Shown: piece after piece, positions 14,437 to 24,963 of the stretch | How the letters are laid out: every line of letters begins with the position of its first letter | Numbering within the stretch: position 1 is the stretch's first letter | Assembly: GCA_023014335.1 (NCBI GenBank) | Contig: JAECYW010000007.1 | Location: 186,001 to 250,000 of the forward strand | Origin: Galerina marginata | Taxonomy: Eukaryota; Basidiomycota; Agaricomycetes; Agaricales; Galerinaceae | DNA length: 64,000 bases | Reading direction: 5' to 3' | Translations under genes and position numbers: made by a program | Notes under the pieces: model-generated | The model's database searches: none | What the model saw: the letters and a program-made list of their open reading frames with translations, nothing else | Told to the model about the DNA's origin: nothing

Positions 14437-14571
14437 CGATCATGTGATCGTCGCGTCTCCCCACCTGAACTTGACATTTGCAGTACTACTTCTAACTCTA
14501 CTGTGTACCGAATCTCAATCTCAATCTCAATTGCATCCATTCAAGGTTGAACACCACGATCGCCCGCCACA

Positions 14572-16333
14572 ATGGCCAAAGGCATTTTTCCTCAGATGTC
14601 CATACCGGATATCATTAACGCGCTCGCCGGTTGGGGAATTTCTGTTAGTCCGGAGCAACTCAAAAGTCCCAACCCAGATTTCGTGGAAGGTGTTTATTGC
14701 GCATGCCTACAGCAAGTAACAGACCTAAGTCATGATTCTCTCCGAGACCCTGTTCAAAATGCCCTGAATGCCTCACAAGCGGAGGATAAAGTGCGTAACT
14801 AACATTTCAGCGCTGCTCCCTCTGACGTGGAAACGGTTCCAGGATTTGTACGCGGCTGCTCTGACCAGCAATATCATTCTCTATCACCTGTAAGCTTTCT
14901 TATACTGTACTTCTGGTTTTCATGCTTTAAAATTACTTTGTCTTAGCACTAGATTTGCGAAAGCGGCGAGAGTTGAAGATTTCAACTCGAGAGACCTATT
15001 CAGTCCTGAACGCGAGCGGACTATAGTGTTGCTATCGGCCTTTATCAACTTCGTCAAATTCACAGAACAATATTGCGATGCTTTCCTGAAAGACCTCCGG
15101 GAACGCTCTGATGCGCTGATTCTACAACATGATAATATTGCAGAGCAGTTCAACGAAGTTCAGGCAAAGTGCGATGAGTTGAGGTGAGTACCTACTACTC
15201 CCAGAGAATGCGCTTCATCTAAGCCGACTGTTATCTTCGAGTGCTCAAATCGCAAAGGACCGACCACTTTGCGAACAACTAAACGGAGAAAACACGGCTT
15301 TGACCAGTACAATGTTCCTGACCAAAGATGCTCAAGCTAAGGCCGTTAGGGACGTGGAGCAATTTAAGACAGATAGGACCGAGCTCTTAAGTCGAAAGGT
15401 AAATTTTCTTTCTTTCCCTTGTCCTGCCTAACCTCTCTGCAGGAAGTTCTTAATGGCGAGATAAAGAGTCTCGAAGAAGCTATTATGCGGACCCGTAGCC
15501 GAATTGTCCAGTCTCCAGAACGCATCAAAAAGACGATTTCAATTATGTCAAACACCGCAATGGAGGACAAAAAGACGGTGGCCATGCATGAAGCGAAAGC
15601 CCGTGATTTACAAGCAAAAGTCAATGCACTTCATAATATCGAAAAAGTAGGAGGTCTTTTCCGAGTACTTGACTTGTTCGTCTAATTGATTGACTAGGAT
15701 GTTCGGGGATGTATCGAGCAAATCCAGACCATAGAACGAGAAGTTAAATCTCTCGAACTTTCGCAAAAGGCTCTGACAGAGCTACGAGACCTATTGGACG
15801 AAAAAGTAATCGAACGGAACGAGCTTCGGTTGCGACAGGAGGTAATCTCTCAAGCCCCATTCGATGTTAATTGTTTTGAGCATTCTACTCTGATAGCGTG
15901 TCAATGATCAACTAGCTAATGCAAAGATCAAACTCGAAAGAGCGCAAAAGCACGCTGAAGACAAGAAGACTGCAAGTCAGAAAACAATTGAACGCCTCCA
16001 GAAGGAATATGACGATATGGTCATGGAGAGGAGAGAAAACGACAAGCAAATAGAGGAAGTGCGTGATGAAGCAAATGACGTCGATGCAAAGGTTTGTCAA
16101 ATCACACTGTCCTCATAGTCGCACACTAAATCGAACTTCAGATGAATGAGCACCTTAAACAGAGCGAAGCAGAGCTGAGTGAATTGTTAGCAGAGTACTG
16201 GAAGTTGCGCCACGAAACAGGTTCGATGTTTGGTCATCATGAACATAATTGGCATTGACATGCGTTACGATATTCAGATGTCTACATGGAAACCCTCGCC
16301 AACAAACTGAATATGAGGGTTAGCGCCGACTGA
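14572..16333 (+). CDS. nuf2: Kinetochore protein Nuf2 (Ndc80 complex)
   Basis: Nuf2 pairs with Ndc80 to bind microtubules at the outer kinetochore. The N-terminal calponin-homology region begins MAKGIFPQMSIPDIINALAG and includes GISVSPEQLKSPNPDFVEGV and a DSLRDPV block, followed by FSPERERTIVLLSAFINFVKF, all family hallmarks. From about residue 150 the protein is a continuous coiled coil containing RSRIVQSPERIKKTISIMS, a conserved Nuf2 segment. It ends in the short tail NKLNMRVSAD. Eight or so short introns are inferred, for example about 14790-14842, 14889-14946 and 15184-15241. Total length is close to the usual 450-470 residues. The gene is divergent from recQ across a promoter with an MCB-like box. 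Confidence 0.93.
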
Positions 16334-16402
16334 GGCTTGTATTGTAGTGAATTCAATAATTTGTAATAGCTGACTGTACCATCTACCTGAAATCTTCGTC
16401 CA

Positions 16403-17795
16403 TTATAATTCATCGATTCTGCAATCTTCACAGTACCACTCTCCCTCAGGAATTTCCGTTAGCCCTACGCAACCAAGGTGAAACTAAATGTCATCAATTA
16501 GTGACTGCAAATTTGGAATCTAGGAAATCATGCAAATCTTACCCATTCACGCTCGCAAGGATCGCCGTCACAAGCTATCATCTAGGATATGCGTCGATGT
16601 TCTGAACATAGATATAAAGTGCGAAAGCTTACTTCTCCAAATGAAACCCTGTTGCAGTAGCAGTATAACTCTTCATTCGCTTGCGTGGCCGGTAAAGTGA
16701 TTGTTAATGAACTTGAGTTTTTCGCTTGGTTGTCCTGTCCTGTCCCCTGTCTCAAAACCTTGGTCGCGGAGCCGCGTCGCGAATCACCGGCTTCCTCAGC
16801 TCTTCCGCTGTCTTGTCCTCCATCCAACAAATCTGAGACATCAGCTATCGCAGGTGCAGAGCGAGAATTTCGAGGCCATCTTGGAACAACTAGTTCAGGA
16901 AGGTGAATGGCTATGCCATTAGAAGAGCGCGACTGGTCAGAAGAAAGGGTTGCCTCTTGCTCCTTGATAGCCTGGTCAAGGAGGCGAATGTGTCTTTCTA
17001 CCTGCGCTCAGCAATGTATATCAGATTCTCGTGAAGCATTCAAGGGGAGAATGAACATTACCGAGTCGTGATTTGCTTGAGCAAGATTGACTTTCTCCTG
17101 CGACGCACGGAGGAGTTCTTCTGCCATGAATGCAACGTGAGAGAGTAGTTCCCTAGTCGTTTCGGGTGGCTTTACATTTTCAGGAGGAGTAGAATTAGAT
17201 TTGGATGCTACGGCGGGAGGAGAGTGCGATATCCCAATACGAGGTCTTTTCGAAGCAGGAATGATTAATGCGAAATTGTCGTTTATACTTGTTGGATCAT
17301 GAGACTGAGAAGGCGGGGGAGGAAACTCATCTTCTGCAGACGCCCCTTTGGACGTTTGTCTTTCCGCCGTGTTAGATTGCTCTGCCGATATTCCAGCCAT
17401 TGTCTGACGTAGTTGAATGTATTTCTGCAACGCTGGAAGTAAGCCTGCAGTGCATGCTGTAGGCTTTGTAAGTCGTGGGGGAGGTCTAAGGTGCCAATTC
17501 CCTACCGGTGGTTTGTTCATCCAGTTGACGCATGAGTGAAAGTTGCCTATGCAAGGTTAAAGGAAGTTGTTCGATAGCTATAAAAGAAGAGGAATGCGCG
17601 TCAGGTAGGCTTTCAGACCAATAACATACAGCCCACACCTTCATAATGCGCTTCTCTAATTGCGTCCCAGACCTCCTGTTCTTTTTCTACCCTTTGTTTC
17701 TCGGGTAAGGCCCTGCTGTCTTCATTGAGGATGAGCTGAGTGTCGGTTTCTTCATCCCCAAAGGCTTGCCGGCGACTCCTTTTTCGCGGCGACAT
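16403..17795 (-). CDS. ING-family PHD-finger chromatin protein
   Basis: ING proteins are histone-mark readers in acetyltransferase or deacetylase complexes. The N-terminal ING helices are recognisable (IEQLPLTLHRQLSLMRQLDE, then LLPALQKYIQLRQTM). A disordered Ser/Pro/Thr-rich linker follows, then a C-terminal PHD finger spread over two exons: YCYCNRVSFGE, MIACDGDPCEREW, FHLGCVGLTEIPEGEWYCED and C. This gives the Cys4-His-Cys3 pattern and the acidic CDGDPCE surface that binds H3K4me3. The protein ends RIDEL, with the stop at 16403-16405. The first in-frame ATG (MSPRKRSRRQ) is used as start. Which complex it belongs to (NuA4/NuA3-like or Rpd3-like) cannot be told from the sequence. Confidence 0.88.
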
Positions 17796-18012
17796 GGAAG
17801 CGGTAAGAGAGTCAACTATCTGATTGTGCGTGGGTGTGTCCAAGTTTGATCAAGAGCGAAACTTGCGCTCCAACCACCACTGTTGAATATTATTTCTGCT
17901 TCACACGTGCACCAAATGTACTTGACAGCACCGGATATATGATGCTATTCATGTTCCTTCTTCGTGGGGTTTCGCTATCTTGGCCAGTCTGCTTGTCTCA
18001 GAGTACAACCGC

Positions 18013-20353
18013 ATGTTGAGAGTTCTCGACGCCTCCAATGGTGCCCTGACGCTTGCGGGGTCACTTTGCGGGGTTCCCTTTGTTGGAGCCGCCGCAGTCG
18101 TGGTTGATAGCATCGTCAAGACGTGCGGTGAAGTCAAAGTCCACAAAGTAAGATTTTGTTTTACTTTACGAGACAGTGATTACTGATTTTGATCGGACCT
18201 TTATAGCGAAAGACAACGCAGCTCTCGTCGAGATGTTTGCAAGTCCTCAATTTGCTCAATGATCAAGCTCAAAAGTTGGACGGATCAGAACTGCAGCAGA
18301 TAACAGATCAGCTCGTACCGTAAGCGCTAAGCCGCTTCTAACCCATTGCAATGCATTGACTTGAAAATGAACTAATAGAATATTGGAAAAGATTCAAAGT
18401 CGCACAAGGAAATGGTCCAGTTATAATTCTGTTATGACATTCAGTAAGTACGCAGACTTCCCGAATTCGCATCCGTCTGTAGCTCAAAACGTATTTGTGA
18501 TTTACTTTCAGTTAAAAATGGTGAAATCAAAGAAGGACTCGATCGATGCGATGCCGAACTTGACACGGCTATGCAATTATTTACTGTCTGTATTTCCTTT
18601 TTTCCTTCGAAATTTGAATTTGAACCTTCCCATACATATTCCAGATCAAGTAGGCTTCCTTTTCGCACATTGTAGTGTGAAGTCTCATGGTTAACACAGC
18701 TCGAGTATTGCCCTGCATTCAGCACATCGTGATATGGCCGCGACAATGAGGAGCAATACAGCAGAATTACGCGACCTCTTGCTGCAGGTTCTAAGTGTAC
18801 GGTCCGAAACCCAACAAATCGTCGAGCTTCAGAATGCTGGACATCATGTAGCAGAACAGTTTATGGCTGCTGGCCAAGAAGTGGATATATTTTCTCGTGA
18901 CTGCTTCATGATTGCGGCTGTCTAACGGTACTCTTCCTAGGAGTTACGCATTCTCCGAGAAACCGGTAAAAATGAAGTCGAGATAGAAACTCCTCGATCG
19001 GCGTCTCCGCTTCCTCAATTCCGCGATAGCCAGCGTTATCTGCAATACCAGCGGGGTCTCATAAATCTTCACCGCGAGACAGGAATCCCTCCAGCAATCA
19101 AGATTCTAAATGGCGAAGTGACCAAAATCGGCGAACTAGCCGTTGCAGGCGGGACATACAGCGACATATGGATTGGTCAATGGCTCGGAGAAGAGAAGGT
19201 AATGAAGAATAGCAAGCCATTGTATCCTTCTCACAATATCCTGCCAGGTTGCTCTAAAAGCATTGCGAAATGTCAGGGCATCGGACCCAAAAGCAAGAAA
19301 GGTGCGTCGAAGGTATCATAATGCGGCCAATCTTAATACGAACTCAACAGCGCTTCGAAAACGAAATCAATATGTGGGCAGACTTGAAGAATGATCATAT
19401 TCTTCCCTTCTACGGAATAATAACTGACCTCGGGCAACACATTCATATGGCAAGTTTCTCCATGAGTCGCGAAAAGTGCTTTTTCTGAATAAGTGGCCCC
19501 TTAGGTATCTCCATGGCAAGAAAATGGGAATGTCCTCGAGTGCGTTTTTTCCTGTTTTCTTTGTTCGTTGGGACTCAAAGAGTCACAATACAGATACGTC
19601 AAGTTGCACGCCGACACCGACCGCATTCGTCTGGTATTTACCCCATTGTACATCTATATCACATGCTCAACGACACCAAGATTCGTGGGGCTGCTCACGG
19701 TTTAAGTTACCTTCATTCGAGCAAAATAATCCATGGCAATAGTGCGTCGATCAACTAAACGTGCCGCTAAGTGAAGCTAAACTGACATATCCCTTTTGTA
19801 CAGTGAAATGTGTATGTTTGTCCTATTTTAATGGATATGATGTATACTGATAAAAACCCAGGCAAATATCCTGGTCTCGGCGCAAGTAAGATAAATGTGT
19901 TTTAGTTACTTAATTTTTACACTCATGTTTTTGAAACAGGGAGATGCCTGTATATGCGATTTTGGAATGTCAAAAGTTATTGAGGAAGTCACAGAGAGGA
20001 GTGCTTCTGCAACATTGACTGCAGGGGGGAGCGCACGTTGGATGGCACCTGAATTGATTGAGGGAAAAGCCCCTTCTGTCGAAGCCGATACCTATTCATA
20101 TGCAATGGCCATTCTTGAGCTATTAACTGGAAAGCACCCATTCTCAGACTGCAAAACAACTGCAGCTGTTATTTATGGTATCGTTGTTCTCAATAGGACA
20201 CCCCCACGACCTGAAGGAGCATTGGGAACCTGGTTTTCAGATGATTTATGGGACCTAATGTGTCAATGTTGGGTGAAGGATACATCTTCTCGACCATCTA
20301 TGGCAGAGGTTACATCTTTCATTGAGTTGATAGAGCCCAATGTACAAGAATAA
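18013..20353 (+). CDS. MLKL-like protein: N-terminal helical bundle plus TKL (pseudo)kinase
   Basis: With 15 exons all phases close and 521 residues result. Residues 1-190 form an all-helical domain with GVPFVGAAAVVVDSIVK, a VKVHK motif, SSRCLQVLNLLND and MRSNTAELRDLLLQV. This matches the MLKL-type N-terminal domain found in agaricomycete proteins. From about residue 230 a TKL-like kinase domain follows: VAGGTYSDIWIG loop, VALK lysine (K281), FENEINMW, GLSYLHSSKIIHGN, KCANILV, CDFGMS (D391) and WMAPELI. The catalytic-loop HRD/HGD Asp is Asn (N373; codon at 19738-19740), so phosphotransfer is doubtful. One intron (19450-19504) begins with GC, and two exons are tiny (18645-18649 and 19804-19811). 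The start is the first ATG in the exon; an extra 5' exon is possible. The family match is by eye. A role in membrane disruption or cell death is inferred from domain order only. Confidence 0.8.
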
Positions 20354-20629
20354 TGGTTTTTAGGAACACCTGTCAATTTGGACTCATAGTACTATATTTT
20401 ATTAATACAACATAAAATAAAATAAATTGCCTATAGCATTTTAGAGCTCAGAAGAAGAAAAACTGACCTGATTTTCCTTGAGTTAGGACATAGAAACTCA
20501 ATCAGACAAGCAGTTAAAGGCAGCAGTATACTGATAAGCAAAGACCTAAGGTTACAGAAACATGAAAGCAAAATGGATGAACAAGAAATAACCTGGTGAA
20601 TGTAGAGAAACAACATGATACCCTCTTGA

Positions 20630-21519
20630 TTAATCTGCCTTGGCATTGGTTTCTTGCTCTTCACTCCTGGTATTTCCACCATTGGCTATCTCACCTTCCC
20701 CACCACCAGGGGATTGTTTGGGGTAGACTGGGCCAGAATAATACTGGTTGGGGATACTGGTCCCATCAGCTCTTGAGATGGCATACTGGGGATGATATGG
20801 CATGGGGGTCAACACAGCTGCTTGATAAAAGCCATGAGTCCCATAAGCCTGAGTTTCACCCTCTTGAACTCCATGCAATTGAGGCTGGAGATGGGTAGGA
20901 ACTGAGGTCAGGAAGTATGGGGGGCTTGAGTACATGGGAGGAGCTTCTCCTGGCTTTGCGGCCAATGGTGGGTACTGGCCATAAAATCCTGGAGGGTAGC
21001 CGAGAGGCATGTACGGCCCTGGGATTGGTGGACCACCTGGAGGCGGAACACTGTTTGAGACAGTCATGCCCTGGGGGGGCACGTCGATATGTTCGACGCT
21101 GCTGCCTGCGCGATCTCAAGATAAATTAGAGATGGTCGAGAGAGAGGCACGCGTCTACGCGGAACGGGACACACACCTTTTCCATCGCGCTTCTTGTAAG
21201 GTCCCCTTTTCACCCCCTTTTTGCGCTCCTTCCGCTGCGAGTCGACACACTCTTCGGATATACCGTACTTAACACAGCGGAGACAGGGTCGGGCGTCATC
21301 GCATTTCTTGCAGGCCTTCTGGCAGTGGGTGCAAGCGTTCTTGACCTGTCTCCGCTTTGAACGAAGAGGTTGCTGTGCGGGGAGGAGAGCATTGGGGAAG
21401 GGGTAAACGTGCATCGGCATTCCAGAGAAAGCGGCGGAATGCAGAGCAGGAGATAGATTGTGAGAGGGAGGTTCGAGAGGCTCCTCGCCGTCGAGGCTTT
21501 TGTCGTCGACGGAAGGCAT
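20630..21519 (-). CDS. Zn(2)-Cys(6) binuclear cluster transcription factor
   Basis: A Gal4-type fungal DNA-binding regulator. After a short N-terminal region rich in Pro and His, the cluster reads ACTHCQKACKKC, DDARPCLRC and VKYGISEEC. This gives the spacing C-x2-C-x6-C-x5-C-x2-C-x8-C. It is followed by a strongly basic linker (KERKKGVKRGPYKKR), as in a set of small basidiomycete factors. One intron, about 21073-21174, joins this exon to a C-terminal half rich in Pro, Gly and Tyr with no middle-homology domain. The protein is about 260 residues, short for the family. It is head-to-head with the J-protein gene. The targets are unknown. Confidence 0.88.
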
Positions 21520-21790
21520 GAGACAAGAAGCAAGGAGTGAAGGGGACCGTTTCTCGGCTCAGACAGTCGCTGACATAAACCTGCCCGTTCGCGTTCAGCC
21601 GAATTGCAGCTCTGCCATTGCAGACAGCGTTGCTCACCGCAGATCCTCACCTCGCCACTGTCTGCTCCAACATCCACCAGCAGCGAGCACATCGGCACAC
21701 TCGGCCAACACCTGCGTTCACCATCATACTCCGACAACTCCGCGCATATAACCAGTCGCGTCTGTCACGCGTCTCTTCATTAACTCCAAC

Positions 21791-24669
21791 ATGGTCCTCA
21801 AACAACAGGTCCTCGACGCCTTTGCTCTCCTGGGCATCGAGCCAGACACCGACCAGGCGACTGCCACCAAGGCCTACAAGCGTCAGGCACTCCTTCATCA
21901 TCCGGACCGCAACCACGGCGATCCCGAGGCCACTCAGCGCTTTCAGGAGGTTTGTAAAAATACCACCTTTCATCGCTTTTCTCACCACGTCAACCCCGCA
22001 GATCGGCGCTGCGTGGAACATCTGCCAAAGACATTTCGACAACCCGTCATGGAGCCATGTCCAGGAGGACGGTTCGTCGAGACAGACGCGCTCAGGCTTC
22101 ACTTACACCTTCAACAAAGACGACGACATCCCTTTAGACGAAGATGAGCTATACGAGTTCTATATGTTGGTCCAGGCCCATTTTCTCATGGTCAAAATCT
22201 CATTTTCTTGCTAGGTATATGTTTGCAGAGACACTCTTCGGTCGGTACTCAAGAACCAAAGGCCAACGTTAGTCCAATGAAAGAATCTCAAAAAAGAACA
22301 AAAGAATTCACTGTCTTCCTTCTTTAAGGCTACCGCTACGAGCGTTCTGGACGTGCTGGTGCTGGTCTTTCGACTTTCTCAGGTGGTTTTGCCGAATCAC
22401 AAGAACGTCAATCGCACAACGCTGAGCGCCAAAGAAAGGAAAATGAAGAATATGAAAAGCGCAAGCGCGAGCTAGGTTATTCTTTTTACACTTGTTTCTC
22501 CATGTCACTCGCTTACAGCTAACTTATAGAGCTTGAAATTGAACAAGAAGAACGTGACCGCCAGGCGTCGGAGAAGAGGCGTAAGGCTGATGACGATCGG
22601 CGAGCCACTGCCCTTGAACACGCCTTCCAGGTATGCCTTCATTTTCGAACATGTTGCTCGTTTTTGTCAACTCTTCGGCAGGCTGCATATACAGGGAATT
22701 CTGCTGCCGTGCATAAACCTATCCTTGATTACGATCTCGATGTGAACGCTCCCAGGAAACGCGCCAAGCAATCAAAGAGACAGAACGATCCATTAGCAGG
22801 CGACTCTTTGTTGCATGTAGCTGCAAGCTATTGTGATGAAACCCTTGTCATGTTTCTCATCGAACGAGGTGGGCTGCGTTCTTTATATATCTCCTGGTTG
22901 CAACTCACTGTCTTTCATTAGGTGCAAAGCCCACTGCCCTGAACAAAAGTCACCTCACCCCCTTCCATGCGGCCATCAAAGCTGGCAATACGCGGGTCGT
23001 GCAGTTCATTATGGAACGTCGTGGCAGATCTTTTGATGGGTATCATCCTTCCAAAGCAGCACCTTCAGGATGCACCCCACTGCAGCTGGCGATCCAAAGT
23101 GGAGTTCCATCCGTTGTGGAACTTTTAGTCAAGGACGCAACAACACATGATGTCGAGAAATGTTGGAAGCAGGAACCTATGTCCGAGGAGATCAAAGAGA
23201 TTCTGCGAAAAAAGGCAAGTCGGAAGGCGATGCACCATTGCTATCATTGACGACTCCTATCTTTTGTAGAAAGGATTTGTCCCACCAGATACAATCTCCC
23301 TTGATCATCCCATTTCAAGAAAATCTCAGCTTCAGCAGGAACTCGCTCAAAAGAAGGAGGCTAGAATAGCTGAAGAACTCGAGCGTGCCGCGATTAATCG
23401 TCAGAAACGAGAGGAACGTGCTGCGAAGCGTGCAGAAAAGGACCGTGAACTTGCGACTAAATTGGCACAAGAGGAGGCACGACTCAGAGCGGAGTTGGAA
23501 GAACGCCATCGATTGGAGGATGCTCGCAAGGCAGAACAAGTTCGTGCGAAAGCCATCCTAGATGCCCGTCTAAAGGTAGAAGCAGAGGCTCGTGCCCAGA
23601 CTGCGCGAGAAATAAAGCTGAGGGAGGAAGCTCAGGCACGTCTAGAACGAGAGCGGCCTCTTCACCCGCTCGAAGAAAGCAGAAAGCGTGTAGACGAATC
23701 TTCCCAATCGTCTACATCCGCAGGGGCTACACCGCCGCCGGGGAGTCCACCCACGGATATGAGAACTATAGCACCCACAAACGTGCTGAGCCCAGAGCAA
23801 CGCAAAAAACTTCGTTATGCTAAACTAAAAGAAAAGCGCAAAGCCAAATTGGCCGAACAGCGCCTGCAACAAAAATCGTCATCAACTGTTACCACTGACC
23901 AGAGCCTGAGACTCATAGGCGATGACAAATCGACAACCTTCAAAGGTACGAAGAAACCGAAAACTGAGGTAAATTCTATGCCGTTGAGGATTTGCCATTG
24001 TCTAAATCATTGTCCGCAGAAGGTAGCCGTCCAGGACATTGGGAATATGGATGAGGACCAGAGGGCGAAGGTATGGAATATACCTCTATATCGCTAGGTA
24101 TACTTATGTGCTGCACAGCACGAGGCAGCCTTACGCCGTCGAGCAGAGCAGAGCGCGCGAGACAAAGAACGTCACCGCCGTATGCTTGACGAACGCGCGC
24201 GGGCGAACTCAGGGGCTCAGGGACCGGCTCGGGCTGCTGAATATGTCCCACTGACACCTGTTTCGACACACGCATCGCGCAGCGATAGCCCAGGAAGGGC
24301 AATGGTTGGGAAAATACAAGGGCCATCCTTGCAAAAGAAAGGGTATGTTTTTTTTTGGAGCATTGAGCTACGTTGCTGAATCCTGATACTATATGTAAAT
24401 GAAGTTCAACGCAGCCTTTACCTGCACTACGAGTCGATTTCGCGATGCCGGTGGAGGATATACAGACTTGTGTTTTGCCCGATGATCTTTTCAAGGAGGA
24501 GCGACCAGTTCCGCGGCCTACTAACGCCCCAGTAGTTTCGCAACCGGAACACCCGCAGATAAATTCGACGGAGGTTAGAGGCACGGACCGGCCGCCGAGA
24601 CGATGGCATCGATATCCGTATCGTGGACGGCCTTTCTCCTCTGCACAACCTTCGGGCACGAACGCCTGA
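21791..24669 (+). CDS. J-domain protein with ankyrin repeats and a charged helix
   Basis: An Hsp70 co-chaperone by its N-terminal J-domain: DAFALLGIEPDTDQATATKA, YKRQALLHHPDRN with an intact HPD, then RFQEIGAAWNIC after an intron. There is no Gly/Phe or DnaJ zinc region. Instead an acidic segment leads to a short charged helix and about three ankyrin-type repeats (GDSLLHVAASYCDETLVMFL, LTPFHAAIKAGNTRVVQFIM, CTPLQLAIQSGVPSVVELLV). Next is a roughly 120-residue Arg/Glu/Ala helix (about 23330-23690) that looks like a single alpha-helix or coiled coil. The tail is disordered and Pro-rich. At least eight introns are inferred. I do not recognise a named orthologue; the J-domain plus ankyrin order is unusual and the client is unknown. 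Confidence 0.85.
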
Positions 24670-24870
24670 ATTAGGCCAAGTAGACCTTTATACCTTTCTT
24701 GCACTGTACATACTTGTTAAATAATTTTGGTAATCTGTTGACAATGATCTGCCACCTCAACCAAACAGGGACAAATTGCGACATGAGGTGAATTGAGCCA
24801 ACAAACATCCTGAGCGCGCCAGACCATCTCGTCCGCCAGGCGTTGATTAGAACTCCAACCTCTCTTATAC

Positions 24871-24940
24871 ACTTTTCTCTTTCTCTCTCCTTCCTTCTTT
24901 CCTCTCTTTTTTTTTCCTTGGGCTTTTTTTTCTCCCTTAC
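24871..24940 (+). promoter_or_regulatory. Pyrimidine-rich promoter tract upstream of the DYRK gene
   Basis: A nearly continuous C/T run with two T-runs ends about 24 nt before the start codon at 24964. CT-rich stretches just upstream of transcription start sites are common in strongly or constitutively expressed fungal genes. The tract is visible; its role is inferred. Confidence 0.45.
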
Positions 24941-24963
24941 TGAAGCCTTTCACGGCCCTTCTA

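Noticed and set aside
20354..20629. Possible extra 3' exon of the Zn2Cys6 gene or an RNA gene in the spacer
   Set aside because: The minus-strand frame here has no conserved content and the upstream exon already ends with a stop at 20630; only AT-rich 3' sequence is seen.
24871..24940. Microsatellite or assembly artefact in the C/T run
   Set aside because: The run is irregular C/T mixing rather than a tandem repeat and sits directly before a start codon, as expected for a fungal promoter tract.
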